Of a stretch of 64,000 nt of DNA, positions 26,691 to 36,537 are shown in pieces. The DNA comes from Bacteroides stercoris ATCC 43183 (GTDB taxonomy: Bacteria > Bacteroidota > Bacteroidia > Bacteroidales > Bacteroidaceae): NCBI RefSeq assembly GCF_025147325.1, contig NZ_CP102262.1, forward strand, positions 1,798,001 through 1,862,000. Reading direction: 5' to 3'. The stretch's first letter is position 1. Every line of letters starts with the position of its first letter. The notes under the pieces were generated by a model that had not been told where the DNA came from, did no database searches, and worked only from the letters and a program-made list of their open reading frames with translations. The position numbers and the translations under genes are program-made.

Positions 26691-26859
26691 TGCGAAACGA
26701 AAAAAAAGACCTGCTGTTCCGGGGAAAATGCAGTAGCTAAACTACTATTTAGCGTGTGTTTTTGCAGATATTACCCTGCTGATTTCCCGTTATTTATTAC
26801 GCGTTTCCATTGGTGTGCCCATGCGTTTATGAGATGATAGCGCATGATGCCGGATATAG

Positions 26860-26873
26860 TGCAATCGTTTGCA
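26860..26873. promoter_or_regulatory. LacI-type operator, site 2
   Basis: TGCAATCGTTTGCA, the exact reverse complement of site 1. It lies 25 bp upstream of a -7 box and 187 bp upstream of the SusC start. Position just above the promoter is compatible with either activation or repression by a LacI-family protein. Confidence 0.7.
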
Positions 26874-26897
26874 TTCTTCTTATTGAACTTTTTACGG

Positions 26898-26905
26898 TAT
26901 CTTTG
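26898..26905 (+). promoter_or_regulatory. -7 box of the starch Sus operon
   Basis: TATCTTTG, a perfect TAnnTTTG match. Transcription would begin near 26912, leaving a leader of about 135 bases before the SusC ATG at 27047. No TTTG stands at the right -33 distance, consistent with a promoter that needs an activator. Confidence 0.5.
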
Positions 26906-27046
26906 TCTCTTACTCGACAATATAGCATACATTTGTTGTATCATAATAAAGTATTTGGAGCACGTTCCGTATTTAGGTTAATATACTGAAACGTCTTTTG
27001 AATATACTGTAGATAATTAATATTGTTAACTTTAATTTTTAAATGC

Positions 27047-30000
27047 ATGAAGCAAGTTAATCTTAGAATCTGTCGAACGATTCTTCCCCTGTTATTAGGG
27101 TTATTCTTGTCAGTTGGCGTTTATGCACAGAACATCACGGTGAAAGGGCATGTGAAAGATGCTTTGGGTGGTGTGATTGGCGCTAATGTCATTGAAAAAG
27201 GTAATCCGTCTAATGGCACCATTACCGATGTGGACGGAAATTTTACATTGTCTGTACCCAAAGGAGCAATTCTTCAGGTATCTTTTATAGGATACAAAAC
27301 ACAGGAAATAGAAGCAACTTCATCTGTGATTGTGACTTTGAAAGACGATTCGGAATTATTGAATGAAGTGGTTGTCATCGGTTACGGTGTGGCTAAGAAA
27401 AATGACCTTACCGGTTCGGTGACAGCGATCAAGCCGGATGAGAAAAATAAAGGTCTGGTCGTAAGCGCTCAGGATATGATTCAAGGTAAGATTGCCGGTG
27501 TAAATGTAAACACCACTTCGGGAGCTCCCGGTGAAGGTGCTCAAATCCGTATTCGTGGTGGCGCTTCTTTGAATGCCAGCAACAATCCGCTTATAGTGAT
27601 AGACGGCATGCCGATGGATAATAACAATACCAAAGGTGTGAACAATCCGCTTTCACTTGTCAATCCTAATGATATTGAAACTTTTACGGTGCTGAAAGAT
27701 GCTTCTGCTACGGCAATTTACGGTAGCCGTGGTTCTAATGGAGTAATTATCATTACAACTAAAAAAGGACGTAAGAACCAGGCACCGAAGGTTTCATATA
27801 ACGGAACTTTGTCGGTAAGTACGATTGCCGACAAGCTCGATGTAATGAACGCTCCCGAATATGTTGAATTTATCAAGAATACGTATGGCGAAGGCTCGGC
27901 AGCTTATGCAGGACTCGGATGGCAGAAATACAATGAAGATGGTACACCGGACTTTTCTGCCGGCACATATAATACGGATTGGCAGGATGAAATATACCGT
28001 GCCGGTATCAGTCACGACCATAATGTCAGCGTTACCGGTGGAGTGGGCAATGAAAGTTGGTCCATGCCTTATCGTGTCAGCGTAGGATATACCAATCAGG
28101 AAGGTATTCTGAAAGGTTCCGATTATAACCGTTTTACAGCAGGGTTTACTCTGAATCCCTCATTGCTGAATGATCATCTTAATTTTAACATCAATGCCAA
28201 GTATTCTTACTCCAAGACAAATCCGGGTGGTACGGATGCTATCGGTGCAGCTATCTCTATGGACCCGACTCGTCCGATAATGAGTGAGGACGAACAGTTC
28301 AAGAATTGGGGCGGTTATTGGCAGTGGACAAAGAATACTTCCGAATACGACCCCACTTTCCCGTTTGCACGCAATGATGATGCTCCTAAAAATCCGGTGG
28401 AACTGATTGAACATTATACATTCGATAAGAGCGCTACCGTACTTCTCGGTAATTTTGAAGCCGATTATAAGATACATGGATTTGAAGACTTGCGTTTGCA
28501 TATGAATCTTTCGGGTGAATATGCCGATGGTGGAGAATATACTAACAACAATCCGTATTCGACTTATGGCTTCTATTATGGAGGTGTAGGCGAGAATAAG
28601 GAAAAGAAATACAACCTGATTGCTACGGCATACGCCCAGTACAACAAAGATTTCAACAAGGCACATCATCTGGATGTGATGGTGGGTTACGAATATAACC
28701 ACATGAAATATTGGGGTGGAGAATGGTTCGAAAACTATTATCCTTCTACCAATGAGAGTTATTATGACGATGGTACTCCGAAAGCCGGAACAATAAACAG
28801 CTCTTCTACAAAGAATTGGAGAGGCCAGATTTATCTTGTCAGCTGGTATGGACGTGTCAATTATTCGCTTCTTGACCGTTATCTTTTCACCTTTACAGCC
28901 CGTTATGACGGTTCGAGCCGTTTTGCAGACGGACAACGCTGGGGTTTCTTCCCTTCGGCAGCCTTTGCTTGGCGTGTGAAGGATGAAGCTTTCCTGAAAG
29001 ATGTAGATGCTGTCAGTGACTTGAAACTTCGTCTTGGCTGGGGTAAGACCGGTCAGCAGGATACCGGTAAGGAATACTACACAGTCATATACAAGGTAAG
29101 CACCAGTGAGAACCATCGTTATCCGGTAGGTCCTAACAATCCGGGTACGCTTTATCAGCCTTTGCCTTATAATGACGACCTTACTTGGGAAACTACGACC
29201 ACATGGAACTTAGGGTTGGATTATGGAATGTTTGACCAGAGACTGACTTTGAACCTTGATGCTTATTACCGCGAAACCACGGACTTGCTTTCCACACCTA
29301 CAATTCCGGCAGGACAGAACTTTGATAATGCCCTTATGCTTAATGCCGGTTCTTTGAAGAATACCGGTGTTGAAATAGCTCTGTCGGGCAAACCTGTTCA
29401 AACAAAAGACTGGTTTGTGGAACTTGGAATGAACATAGCATACAATAAGAATGAGATAACTGGTCTTTATGGCGGACGTGACGTTATTGAAGCAGGTATG
29501 AAAGTGGGTACCGACCAGCAAATCACCTATCATAAAGTGGGACTTCCCGCCAACTCCTTCTGGGTGTATCAGCAGGTGTATGACGAAAGCGGACGTCCTA
29601 TCATGGGATGTTATGTAGACCGGAATGCTGACGGCAGCATAGACGAAAACGACCGCTATTATTATAAAAACATTATAGCGCCTTGGACAGGCGGATTTAA
29701 TTTTAAAGTAGCTTATAAGAACTGGGACCTCGGAACCAACTTCAGAGCCAGCTTCGGTAATTATGTATACAATGGCATCGAATCGGGCAAGGCAAATTCT
29801 GCAATGCTTTATAATTCCAAAGGATATTACGAGAATAGCACGGCAGATATCGTAAGCCTTGGCTGGAGTTCTTACAATTATGCGCTTACTGATTATTTTG
29901 TACAGAATGCAAGTTTCCTGAAGTGTGACAATATTACGCTTGGATATAATTTCGATAATCTTTTTAAAGCCGGCAAGTACAAAGGCGTGTCAGGACGTAT

Positions 30001-30133
30001 CTATGCTTCATGCTCAAATGTCTTTACCATTACGAAGTACAAAGGGCTTGACCCGGAACAGACTTCCGGAAAGGAGAGCAGCCTCTATCCGCGCAGCCGT
30101 ACTTTCCTTCTTGGATTGAATCTTAATTTCTAA
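27047..30133 (+). CDS. SusC-like TonB-dependent receptor (starch/maltooligosaccharide type)
   Basis: A 1028-residue outer-membrane importer. Start ATG at 27047 gives signal peptide MKQVNLRICRTILPLLLGLFLSVGVYAQ. Then a carboxypeptidase-regulatory-like domain (about 25-105: GHVKDALGGVIGANVIEKG...GTITDVDGNFTL), the TonB-box/plug start EVVVIGYGVAKKNDLTGSV, plug motif IRIRGGASLNASNNPLIVIDG, SRGSNGVIIITTKKG, and a 22-strand barrel ending in the aromatic residue of LGLNLNF. It imports oligosaccharides with its SusD partner, 20 bp downstream. The SusE/F lipoproteins and SusG-like amylase that follow identify alpha-glucan as the substrate class. Confidence 0.95.
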   Translation: MKQVNLRICRTILPLLLGLFLSVGVYAQNITVKGHVKDALGGVIGANVIEKGNPSNGTITDVDGNFTLSVPKGAILQVSFIGYKTQEIEATSSVIVTLKDDSELLNEVVVIGYGVAKKNDLTGSVTAIKPDEKNKGLVVSAQDMIQGKIAGVNVNTTSGAPGEGAQIRIRGGASLNASNNPLIVIDGMPMDNNNTKGVNNPLSLVNPNDIETFTVLKDASATAIYGSRGSNGVIIITTKKGRKNQAPKVSYNGTLSVSTIADKLDVMNAPEYVEFIKNTYGEGSAAYAGLGWQKYNEDGTPDFSAGTYNTDWQDEIYRAGISHDHNVSVTGGVGNESWSMPYRVSVGYTNQEGILKGSDYNRFTAGFTLNPSLLNDHLNFNINAKYSYSKTNPGGTDAIGAAISMDPTRPIMSEDEQFKNWGGYWQWTKNTSEYDPTFPFARNDDAPKNPVELIEHYTFDKSATVLLGNFEADYKIHGFEDLRLHMNLSGEYADGGEYTNNNPYSTYGFYYGGVGENKEKKYNLIATAYAQYNKDFNKAHHLDVMVGYEYNHMKYWGGEWFENYYPSTNESYYDDGTPKAGTINSSSTKNWRGQIYLVSWYGRVNYSLLDRYLFTFTARYDGSSRFADGQRWGFFPSAAFAWRVKDEAFLKDVDAVSDLKLRLGWGKTGQQDTGKEYYTVIYKVSTSENHRYPVGPNNPGTLYQPLPYNDDLTWETTTTWNLGLDYGMFDQRLTLNLDAYYRETTDLLSTPTIPAGQNFDNALMLNAGSLKNTGVEIALSGKPVQTKDWFVELGMNIAYNKNEITGLYGGRDVIEAGMKVGTDQQITYHKVGLPANSFWVYQQVYDESGRPIMGCYVDRNADGSIDENDRYYYKNIIAPWTGGFNFKVAYKNWDLGTNFRASFGNYVYNGIESGKANSAMLYNSKGYYENSTADIVSLGWSSYNYALTDYFVQNASFLKCDNITLGYNFDNLFKAGKYKGVSGRIYASCSNVFTITKYKGLDPEQTSGKESSLYPRSRTFLLGLNLNF

Positions 30134-30153
30134 TTTAATAACTGAGGACAATT

Positions 30154-31887
30154 ATGAAACTAAATAAAATAAAAGCAATATTTCCTGCCATTGCTCTTTT
30201 TCTGACAGCAAGCATGACTTCCTGTATGGATGATCTTGAGAAAGGGAATATAGACCCTACCGTAGAGCCTAATCCGAATCTGTTGGGGCTGTATAGCAAA
30301 TGTTATGCCGGACTCATCATGGAAGGTAATGACGGTAATGCGGATTTTACCATAGACGATGCCGGTAAATCGACGTTATTGCGTAACGTGTTTAATTTTA
30401 ATGAACTTTCTACCGATGAGGCTATCTGCTGGTGGAGCGACGGTGGTATTACCGATATCGGTTATAACCAATGTATGCCGGGTACTGCGACTCTCAGATT
30501 TCTTTATTATCGTCTGATGTCCAATATTACGTACTGCAACCATTATTTGAGCCTTGAAGCGGCACAAGCCGATAAGACGATGCTTGCAGAGGTGCGTTTT
30601 ATCCGTGCATACAACTATTTCTTAATGCTCGATTTCTTTGGAGACCCCTCTTTTATAGAGACAATTACCTCGGAAGTGCCTAAACAAGCCCATGCCTATA
30701 ATGAGAAATTTGACGAGAGTGCCACATATACCCGTGCGGAACTTCTGCAATTGGGACGTGAATTCCTCTTTAATTGGGTGAAAAAGGAATTGGAAAATGC
30801 CGAAGCGGATATGTTGCCTGCCGAACCGGAAACGGACAGTGATGCAAACTATGGCCGCGCTGACAAAGCGGCAGCCTGGATTTTGCTGAGCCGTTTATAT
30901 CTTAATGCCGGTACTTATCTTAATAATGACGGGCAGAACAATCCTCATTGGGATAAAGCGTTGGAATATGCTGAAATGGTTATCAATTCAAATTACGCAA
31001 TCTTTGATGATACCAGGATTCCGACAGAAGCTACGCAGAGAGGCTATCGTCCGTACGATTTGCTCTTTATGGGTGATAACGGATCGAATGGTGCCAGTTG
31101 TGAAGCCATACTTCCGCTTCTTCAGGATGGAAAGGTGACGAAAGGCTATGGAGGTTCGCTTTTCTTTATTGCCGCTATGTGGAACGATAAGATGCAAACC
31201 GTAACCGACCTAACTGCCGGTACTACGGGTAATACGTGGTCCGGTATGCGATGCCGTCCTCAACTGATTGAGAAGTTTACTAATAATCCTGAATCTTTTG
31301 TAGGCAAGTCGACGAAGGAAATCCGTGCTTTGCAAATCGATGACCGTGCGCTTTTCTGGGGAAAAGGTTCGGACGGCGATGAACGTACGCTTGACTTGGG
31401 AGATAACTCCAGTTTCTATCAAGGCTTGGTAACTACGAAATGGAATAACAACTATTCCAACGGCGGAAGCCCGCACGATGTGTTCGATGTGGATACGGAT
31501 TTCTTCCTTTTCCGTGTGGCTGAAGCTTATCTCAATGCTGCGGAAGCAGAAATGCATCTCAATGGCGAGAGTTCAACAAAGGCAAAAGGTTATATCGATA
31601 TCTTGCGTAAGCGTGCTCACACGGCTACAAGCGATTCTTACAACCTGAACTATATTCTTGACGAGCGTTCGCGCGAATTCTATTTCGAGGGTCTCCGTCG
31701 TACCGACCTTATACGTTTTAATCAGTTCGGTGGTACGCAAACTACCTATAACTGGTCGTATAAAGGCGGCAATATCAATGGAGTGACATTCGATAAGACA
31801 AGAAATCTTTTCCCTCTCCCGACATCGGAAATACAGGCAAACAGAAGCCTTATCCAGATTGATGGTTATAATGAGACAGAAGAGTAA
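30154..31887 (+). CDS. SusD-like glycan-binding lipoprotein
   Basis: A 577-residue RagB/SusD-family surface lipoprotein. The N-terminus MKLNKIKAIFPAIALFLTASMTSCMDD has a lipobox (MTSC). The TPR-rich helical core is visible (AEVRFIRAYNYFLMLDFFGDPSFIE), as is the typical C-terminal motif ILDERSREFYFEGLRRTDLIRFNQF, followed by LFPLPTSEIQANRSL. It forms the lid of the SusC channel and binds the glycan at the cell surface. Spacing to SusC (20 bp) and to the next lipoprotein (29 bp) shows a single operon. Confidence 0.95.
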   Translation: MKLNKIKAIFPAIALFLTASMTSCMDDLEKGNIDPTVEPNPNLLGLYSKCYAGLIMEGNDGNADFTIDDAGKSTLLRNVFNFNELSTDEAICWWSDGGITDIGYNQCMPGTATLRFLYYRLMSNITYCNHYLSLEAAQADKTMLAEVRFIRAYNYFLMLDFFGDPSFIETITSEVPKQAHAYNEKFDESATYTRAELLQLGREFLFNWVKKELENAEADMLPAEPETDSDANYGRADKAAAWILLSRLYLNAGTYLNNDGQNNPHWDKALEYAEMVINSNYAIFDDTRIPTEATQRGYRPYDLLFMGDNGSNGASCEAILPLLQDGKVTKGYGGSLFFIAAMWNDKMQTVTDLTAGTTGNTWSGMRCRPQLIEKFTNNPESFVGKSTKEIRALQIDDRALFWGKGSDGDERTLDLGDNSSFYQGLVTTKWNNNYSNGGSPHDVFDVDTDFFLFRVAEAYLNAAEAEMHLNGESSTKAKGYIDILRKRAHTATSDSYNLNYILDERSREFYFEGLRRTDLIRFNQFGGTQTTYNWSYKGGNINGVTFDKTRNLFPLPTSEIQANRSLIQIDGYNETEE

Positions 31888-31916
31888 AGTTAAAACAGTA
31901 AATTTAGAAAAGTAAT

Positions 31917-33134
31917 ATGAAGAATAAATTATTGCTTGGTGCTGTGCTTGTCGGTACTGCCGGCATATTTGCAGCATGTTCGGATGATAATGATTCGAAC
32001 CCTACGCTGATACAACCCACGGAGTTCGTCTTGAACACTCCGGCTTACGTGAACGAAACGGTTGATTTGGAGAATACGGAAGCTCTTCGGTTGACATGGT
32101 CACAACCGGAATATACAACAGGCAATGCTCCGATTAATGCGACATATGAAATACAGGTTTCTCCGACAAACTCATTCACTGTGTCTACGGACGAAGCGGA
32201 TGCGGATGAGGAAAATGCTCTTGTTGCCGATTATGCAGTTATCGACAAGACTTCTACAACCTGTTTTGCTGATTTGGCGGCATCTGAACTTAACAAGGCT
32301 CTGGCTAAAGTAGCGAAGTGGAAAGCAGACGCTGTTCCTGCCGAACAAAAGACTTTTATTCGTATCAATGCATTTGTGCTTGAAGGTATGAATAGATTGA
32401 ATGCCATTACATCGAATGTGGTAGAAATCAGTGTGGCTCCTTATTATGTGGAATTGTCGGATGCCGCTCCTATTATGTGGTATCTTGTCGGAAATAATTT
32501 TGGTGACGGTGCTTGGAGTGATAAGCCGGGCGAAAGTAGCTTCCCGCTGTTCATGCAAAGCGATTACAATTATGATAAGGTGACCGGTGCCGGTGAAATT
32601 ACCTACCTCAACTATTTTACAACTGAGGAGTGGAAGATACAGCCTGCGGATTTCAATTGGGATTATGGATTTTGTGGTACAGGCGCTCCCAATGAGGCTG
32701 TTTATCGTAACGGCGGAGCCGATGGCGGAAATATCACATGTAATCCGGCCGGATATTATCTTGTTACCATTAATACCGGAGCGAATACTTGTACTATTGT
32801 CAATCAGGAAATAACCCCGGCTGTTTACGGTCAGATATGTATCACCGGTGATTTCTGCGATTGGGCCGACCAGAACATGACTCCGGTGAACAAGAGCGGT
32901 GAAAACCATGTATGGTGTTATATGTTGACAGTGGAAGAGGATGCCGTGAAGCAGATTAAGTTCAAGATTCCCGGTTCTTGGGATACAAATTGGGGATATG
33001 GTTCGGAAGACGGCGAGGTATCTGTTTGCGGTAAGGCAGCAGCCGGAGGCAAGAACATCGGTGTTGCGGCAGGTACATGGGTTATCATGTTCAATGATAT
33101 AACCGGTGAATTCAGTATTATTCCTAAGAAATAA
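31917..33134 (+). CDS. SusE-family outer-membrane starch-binding lipoprotein
   Basis: A 405-residue lipoprotein (lipobox FAAC in MKNKLLLGAVLVGTAGIFAAC). A SusE N-terminal domain covers about 25-180 (LIQPTEFVLNTPAYVNETVDLENTEALRLTWSQPEY...TYEIQVSPTNSF), followed by two beta-sandwich modules of the SusE/SusF carbohydrate-binding kind (IMWYLVGNNFGDGAW; YGQICITGDFCDWADQNMTPV...GSWDTNWGYG). Paired aromatic residues in these modules are those that bind starch helices in known SusE/SusF. It retains alpha-glucan at the surface; no catalytic role. Confidence 0.88.
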   Translation: MKNKLLLGAVLVGTAGIFAACSDDNDSNPTLIQPTEFVLNTPAYVNETVDLENTEALRLTWSQPEYTTGNAPINATYEIQVSPTNSFTVSTDEADADEENALVADYAVIDKTSTTCFADLAASELNKALAKVAKWKADAVPAEQKTFIRINAFVLEGMNRLNAITSNVVEISVAPYYVELSDAAPIMWYLVGNNFGDGAWSDKPGESSFPLFMQSDYNYDKVTGAGEITYLNYFTTEEWKIQPADFNWDYGFCGTGAPNEAVYRNGGADGGNITCNPAGYYLVTINTGANTCTIVNQEITPAVYGQICITGDFCDWADQNMTPVNKSGENHVWCYMLTVEEDAVKQIKFKIPGSWDTNWGYGSEDGEVSVCGKAAAGGKNIGVAAGTWVIMFNDITGEFSIIPKK

Positions 33135-33160
33135 ATTACACACTTTAAAAGAAAGATACT

Positions 33161-34294
33161 ATGATAAAGAAATTAGTATATGGCTTGGCTATCATTGCAG
33201 GACTTGTTTCCTGCAATGATGACTATACGGATTGGGCAAGCCCTCAAAGCAATGATTCCAAAGAACCGGTCGATAAAATCGCATTTACGGTAGAACCGGC
33301 AGTCAGCGCCATTGATTTTGTAGTGGAAACGGCGGAAAATATTCAGTTATTTACTACCAGTCTGCAAGATGGGCAGGTAAGTGAATACGCGCTTACTCTT
33401 TCTGCTGAAGGTAAGGATAAAACCGCCGCTCTGAGCGCAACGGCAGCCGGGATGGTTGCTTCAACCGATTTGGCAAACGCGGTAGCGGCTATTTATGGTA
33501 AAAGCCCCGAAGAACGGACTGTTGCTGTAGAAGTGGCAGCCGATGTAACGGTAAAAACAGAAGACGGTAGCATCATAACCAAGAAGAAAGCTTCTCCGTT
33601 TACTTTGAAAGTCAAGCTGAATACCCCATTGGAGTATTTTCTGGTAGGCGACGTTACATCATGGGCAGACAAGTCGGCAAAATGTATGCTTTATCCACAA
33701 GGAGATAAGAAATATGCGTATACGACCGATTTTACTAAAACTGAGAATGGTGTACAAACAGCCGGTAATCTAAAAATTTGGTTAGGTGCAGATATTGGAA
33801 ATTGGGATAATTGTTATGGTGCTGAGAGCGATGGCGATAATGCTGTTTCCGGTAAGTTGGTATCAGTAAATGCCGGAGCGATAGCTTGTCCGGAAGTCGG
33901 TAAATTTTATAAACTGGAAGTTGACTTTTCTACAAACGAATATGCTTGGACAGAACTGACTGATCAGGCTCCGAAATCTTATACTCATATAAGTTTGATT
34001 GGTGACTATAATGATTGGGATACAGCGGGTTCTGAGAAAGATTTGGAACAGATTACTCCGCATAACTGGTATATAGCTGGCTTTGAACCGGGAAAAGACG
34101 GTGTATTAAAGTTGCGTGCTGACCATAAGTGGGACATTTCTTGGGGTGCTGCAACGGATAACGTAACAATAGCGGATAAAAACTATTTGTCATTGACTAC
34201 TGCAGATGGTAAGAATGTTGTTGTTCCCAATGGAAAATATAATGTATTCTTTAATGATATTACAGGTGAAGTTGTATTTCAGACGGCTGAATAA
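33161..34294 (+). CDS. SusF/SusE-type starch-binding lipoprotein
   Basis: A 377-residue lipoprotein (lipobox LVSC in MIKKLVYGLAIIAGLVSC). The first part (about 20-160) is an Ig-like N-terminal domain with many Ala/Val-rich strands; two SusE/F-like modules follow (EYFLVGDVTSWADKSAKCMLYPQGD; YTHISLIGDYNDWDTAGSEKDLEQITPHNWYIAGF), ending in the FNDITGEVVFQ strand also found in the upstream protein, whose last residues read FNDITGEFSII. The two genes therefore share a C-terminal module. Role: extra surface binding of alpha-glucan. The next gene begins 177 bp later after a long inverted repeat. Confidence 0.82.
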   Translation: MIKKLVYGLAIIAGLVSCNDDYTDWASPQSNDSKEPVDKIAFTVEPAVSAIDFVVETAENIQLFTTSLQDGQVSEYALTLSAEGKDKTAALSATAAGMVASTDLANAVAAIYGKSPEERTVAVEVAADVTVKTEDGSIITKKKASPFTLKVKLNTPLEYFLVGDVTSWADKSAKCMLYPQGDKKYAYTTDFTKTENGVQTAGNLKIWLGADIGNWDNCYGAESDGDNAVSGKLVSVNAGAIACPEVGKFYKLEVDFSTNEYAWTELTDQAPKSYTHISLIGDYNDWDTAGSEKDLEQITPHNWYIAGFEPGKDGVLKLRADHKWDISWGAATDNVTIADKNYLSLTTADGKNVVVPNGKYNVFFNDITGEVVFQTAE

Positions 34295-34336
34295 TATCTG
34301 CGATATATAAAGAATATTTATTTTAAATCAGGCGAG

Positions 34337-34440
34337 TGTGTCTGAACTTGCTACAAGTTACATGGATTTGGTGTTATTTCTTCTCTTTGTATTAAGGGAT
34401 TCCATACCGGTCTGCGTTGTTTAAGGCAAGTTCAGACACA
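34337..34440. repeat. 104-bp inverted repeat in the leader of the GH13 gene
   Basis: Perfect 15-bp arms TGTGTCTGAACTTGC (34337-34351) and its complement (34426-34440), separated by 74 bp. It begins 42 bp after the stop of the SusF-type gene and ends 31 bp before the GH13 start, so it can form a stem in the operon mRNA, where it could lower or delay amylase expression or protect an mRNA end. The arms distantly resemble the outer arms of the dispersed palindromic element. Confidence 0.6.
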
Positions 34441-34471
34441 TTTCTTTTAATTGTATGTAAAATCTGATAAA

Positions 34472-36532
34472 ATGAAGAACGTAAAATCTGTTTTATATTT
34501 AATATTGGGTTTGCTGATAAGCTCTTTGATGGCTTGTAGTGATGACCCCGGAGCTTTTTCTGAGCCTGCACCGGGGCAGGATGAAACTCCTGAAGGATAT
34601 GTCTCTTTAGAACCCTCATCCGATACGTGGGACGGAACCAAACGTGCCGATATTACTTATCAGACATTGGTGTATTCATTTGCCGATAGTAATAATGACG
34701 AGTGGGGCGATTTCAGAGGACTCACAGATAAGCTGGATTATCTTAATGAAATGGGTGTGAATGCAATATGGCTGTCGCCAATTCATCCGGCAATGTCTTA
34801 TCACGGATATGATGTGAAGGATTATACAACAGTGAATGCCCGGTATGGAACTATGGATGATTTTGAACGGTTGATTGCCAAAGCCCATGAATTGGGTATA
34901 AAAGTCTATTTGGATTATGTGATGAACCATACCGGAAAGGATCATCCTTGGTTTATAGATGCGAAATCGTCCAAGGAAAGTGTTTACCGTAACTATTACA
35001 TCTTCTCACAAGACCCGAAATCCGATATTACTGCCGGTAAAATTCCAATGATAAAGCGGGAAAGCTCTACGGGATATAATGCAGGCGAATGGTTTTCGGC
35101 TGGTATAGGTGATGCCATGAAAGGATATTATAAGTTTGTACTCGACTGGTCTAATGCTGCAAGTCCCACCATAACAGTTACAAAAGAAGATACTCCGAAC
35201 GCGGATACTCCGGACGTAACCACGCAAGATGCCAAGTACTTATATTATGGTGAGGGCATTTGCAAGAAATTCTATGCGAGAGGCAATAATAAGTACGAGT
35301 TAACGGTTGATCTTGATACGGATTGGGGTTTTTTAATCCGTACAAGTAATACTTCATGGGACAACGGAACGAAGTATGGTGCTCCGTCTAAAGCAAGTAA
35401 AGTGCAGTTAGGCAAGCCTTTTACTTTGAGTAATGCAAATCCTGAGGACATATTGTTTGCATCGGTCGAAGCATGGTATTTCCATTCCCATTTCCAAACA
35501 GACTGGTTTGCCGACCTTAATTACGGTGCTATTGATGATGCTGCCAACTCTCCGGCATATAAAGCAATATCCGCTGCAGCAAAAGAATGGATAGACAGGG
35601 GAATTGACGGATTCCGTTTGGATGCGGTGAAACATATTTATCACAGTGCCACTTCGGATGAGAATCCCCGTTTTCTGAAAATGTTCTATGATGATATGAA
35701 CGAATATTATAAATCGAAAGGGCATACAGATGATATTTATATTGTAGGTGAAGTCCTTTCGGGCAGTGACGAGGTGGCGCCTTATTATCAAGGACTTCCC
35801 GCATTGTTTGAGTTTGACTTCTGGTATAAACTGGACTGGTCGATTGCCAACTCCACTGGTTGTTACTTTGCGAAAGACATACTTTCTTTCCAACAGAAAT
35901 ATGCGAGATACCGTGCCGATTACATAGAAGCTACCAAACTATCCAACCATGATGAAGACCGTACAGCATCCAAACTGGGAAAATCAGAGGCAAAGTGTAA
36001 ACTTGCGGCTGCCGTATTGCTTACCGCACCGGGCGAACCCTATATTTATTATGGGGAAGAATTGGGTATCTACGGAACGAAGGAAAAGGCGGATGAATAT
36101 GTACGTAGTCCGATGCTGTGGGGAGATAATTATACTACTGCCTATACGGACAAGATTGATGCCACCGTGGCTTCGAGTATAAAATCTGTAGCAGAACAGA
36201 AGGAAAATGCAAATTCGTTGCTGAATACCTATCTCTCTTTTACCCGTTTGCGTAATACCTATCCGGCTTTGGCTCAAGGTACAATGACAAAACATGCGGT
36301 ATATAACGAATCGAACGAAGAGTACAAGAGCATTGCTGCATGGTATATGACAAAAGATAATGAAAAGATGCTTGTTCTTCACAACTTTGGAAGCGCATCT
36401 GTTAAACTGTCATTGACAGATAATATCGAGAAGGCTGTCGGTGTATCGGGAACTGTTCAGGTGAAAGAAGGGGATAATACTTCCATACGGTTGGGAGGAT
36501 ATTCGTCAGTGGTCTATAAAATAGCCCAATAG
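34472..36532 (+). CDS. SusG-like GH13 alpha-amylase lipoprotein
   Basis: A 686-residue surface lipoprotein (ATG at 34472; lipobox LMAC after MKNVKSVLYLILGLLISS). GH13 motifs: YHGYDVKDYTTVNARYG, LDYVMNHTG, nucleophile D384 in GFRLDAVKH, acid/base E427 in VGEVLSG, and D494 in SNHDEDR, then GEPYIYYGEELGI. Between about residues 185 and 335 the barrel is interrupted by a beta-rich insert (GYYKFVLDWSN...YELTVDLDTDWGFLIRT), placed like the CBM58 of B. thetaiotaomicron SusG. It cuts starch or maltooligosaccharides outside the cell for import by SusC/D. Its stop is 5 bp from the stop of the converging acetyltransferase gene. Confidence 0.92.
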   Translation: MKNVKSVLYLILGLLISSLMACSDDPGAFSEPAPGQDETPEGYVSLEPSSDTWDGTKRADITYQTLVYSFADSNNDEWGDFRGLTDKLDYLNEMGVNAIWLSPIHPAMSYHGYDVKDYTTVNARYGTMDDFERLIAKAHELGIKVYLDYVMNHTGKDHPWFIDAKSSKESVYRNYYIFSQDPKSDITAGKIPMIKRESSTGYNAGEWFSAGIGDAMKGYYKFVLDWSNAASPTITVTKEDTPNADTPDVTTQDAKYLYYGEGICKKFYARGNNKYELTVDLDTDWGFLIRTSNTSWDNGTKYGAPSKASKVQLGKPFTLSNANPEDILFASVEAWYFHSHFQTDWFADLNYGAIDDAANSPAYKAISAAAKEWIDRGIDGFRLDAVKHIYHSATSDENPRFLKMFYDDMNEYYKSKGHTDDIYIVGEVLSGSDEVAPYYQGLPALFEFDFWYKLDWSIANSTGCYFAKDILSFQQKYARYRADYIEATKLSNHDEDRTASKLGKSEAKCKLAAAVLLTAPGEPYIYYGEELGIYGTKEKADEYVRSPMLWGDNYTTAYTDKIDATVASSIKSVAEQKENANSLLNTYLSFTRLRNTYPALAQGTMTKHAVYNESNEEYKSIAAWYMTKDNEKMLVLHNFGSASVKLSLTDNIEKAVGVSGTVQVKEGDNTSIRLGGYSSVVYKIAQ

Positions 36533-36537
36533 CCCAT

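Noticed and set aside
26369-26837. Small overlapping open frames in the gap before the starch SusC gene
   Set aside because: They run through the GC-rich hairpin, have no plausible start context, and encode nothing recognisable. The gap is better read as regulatory DNA.
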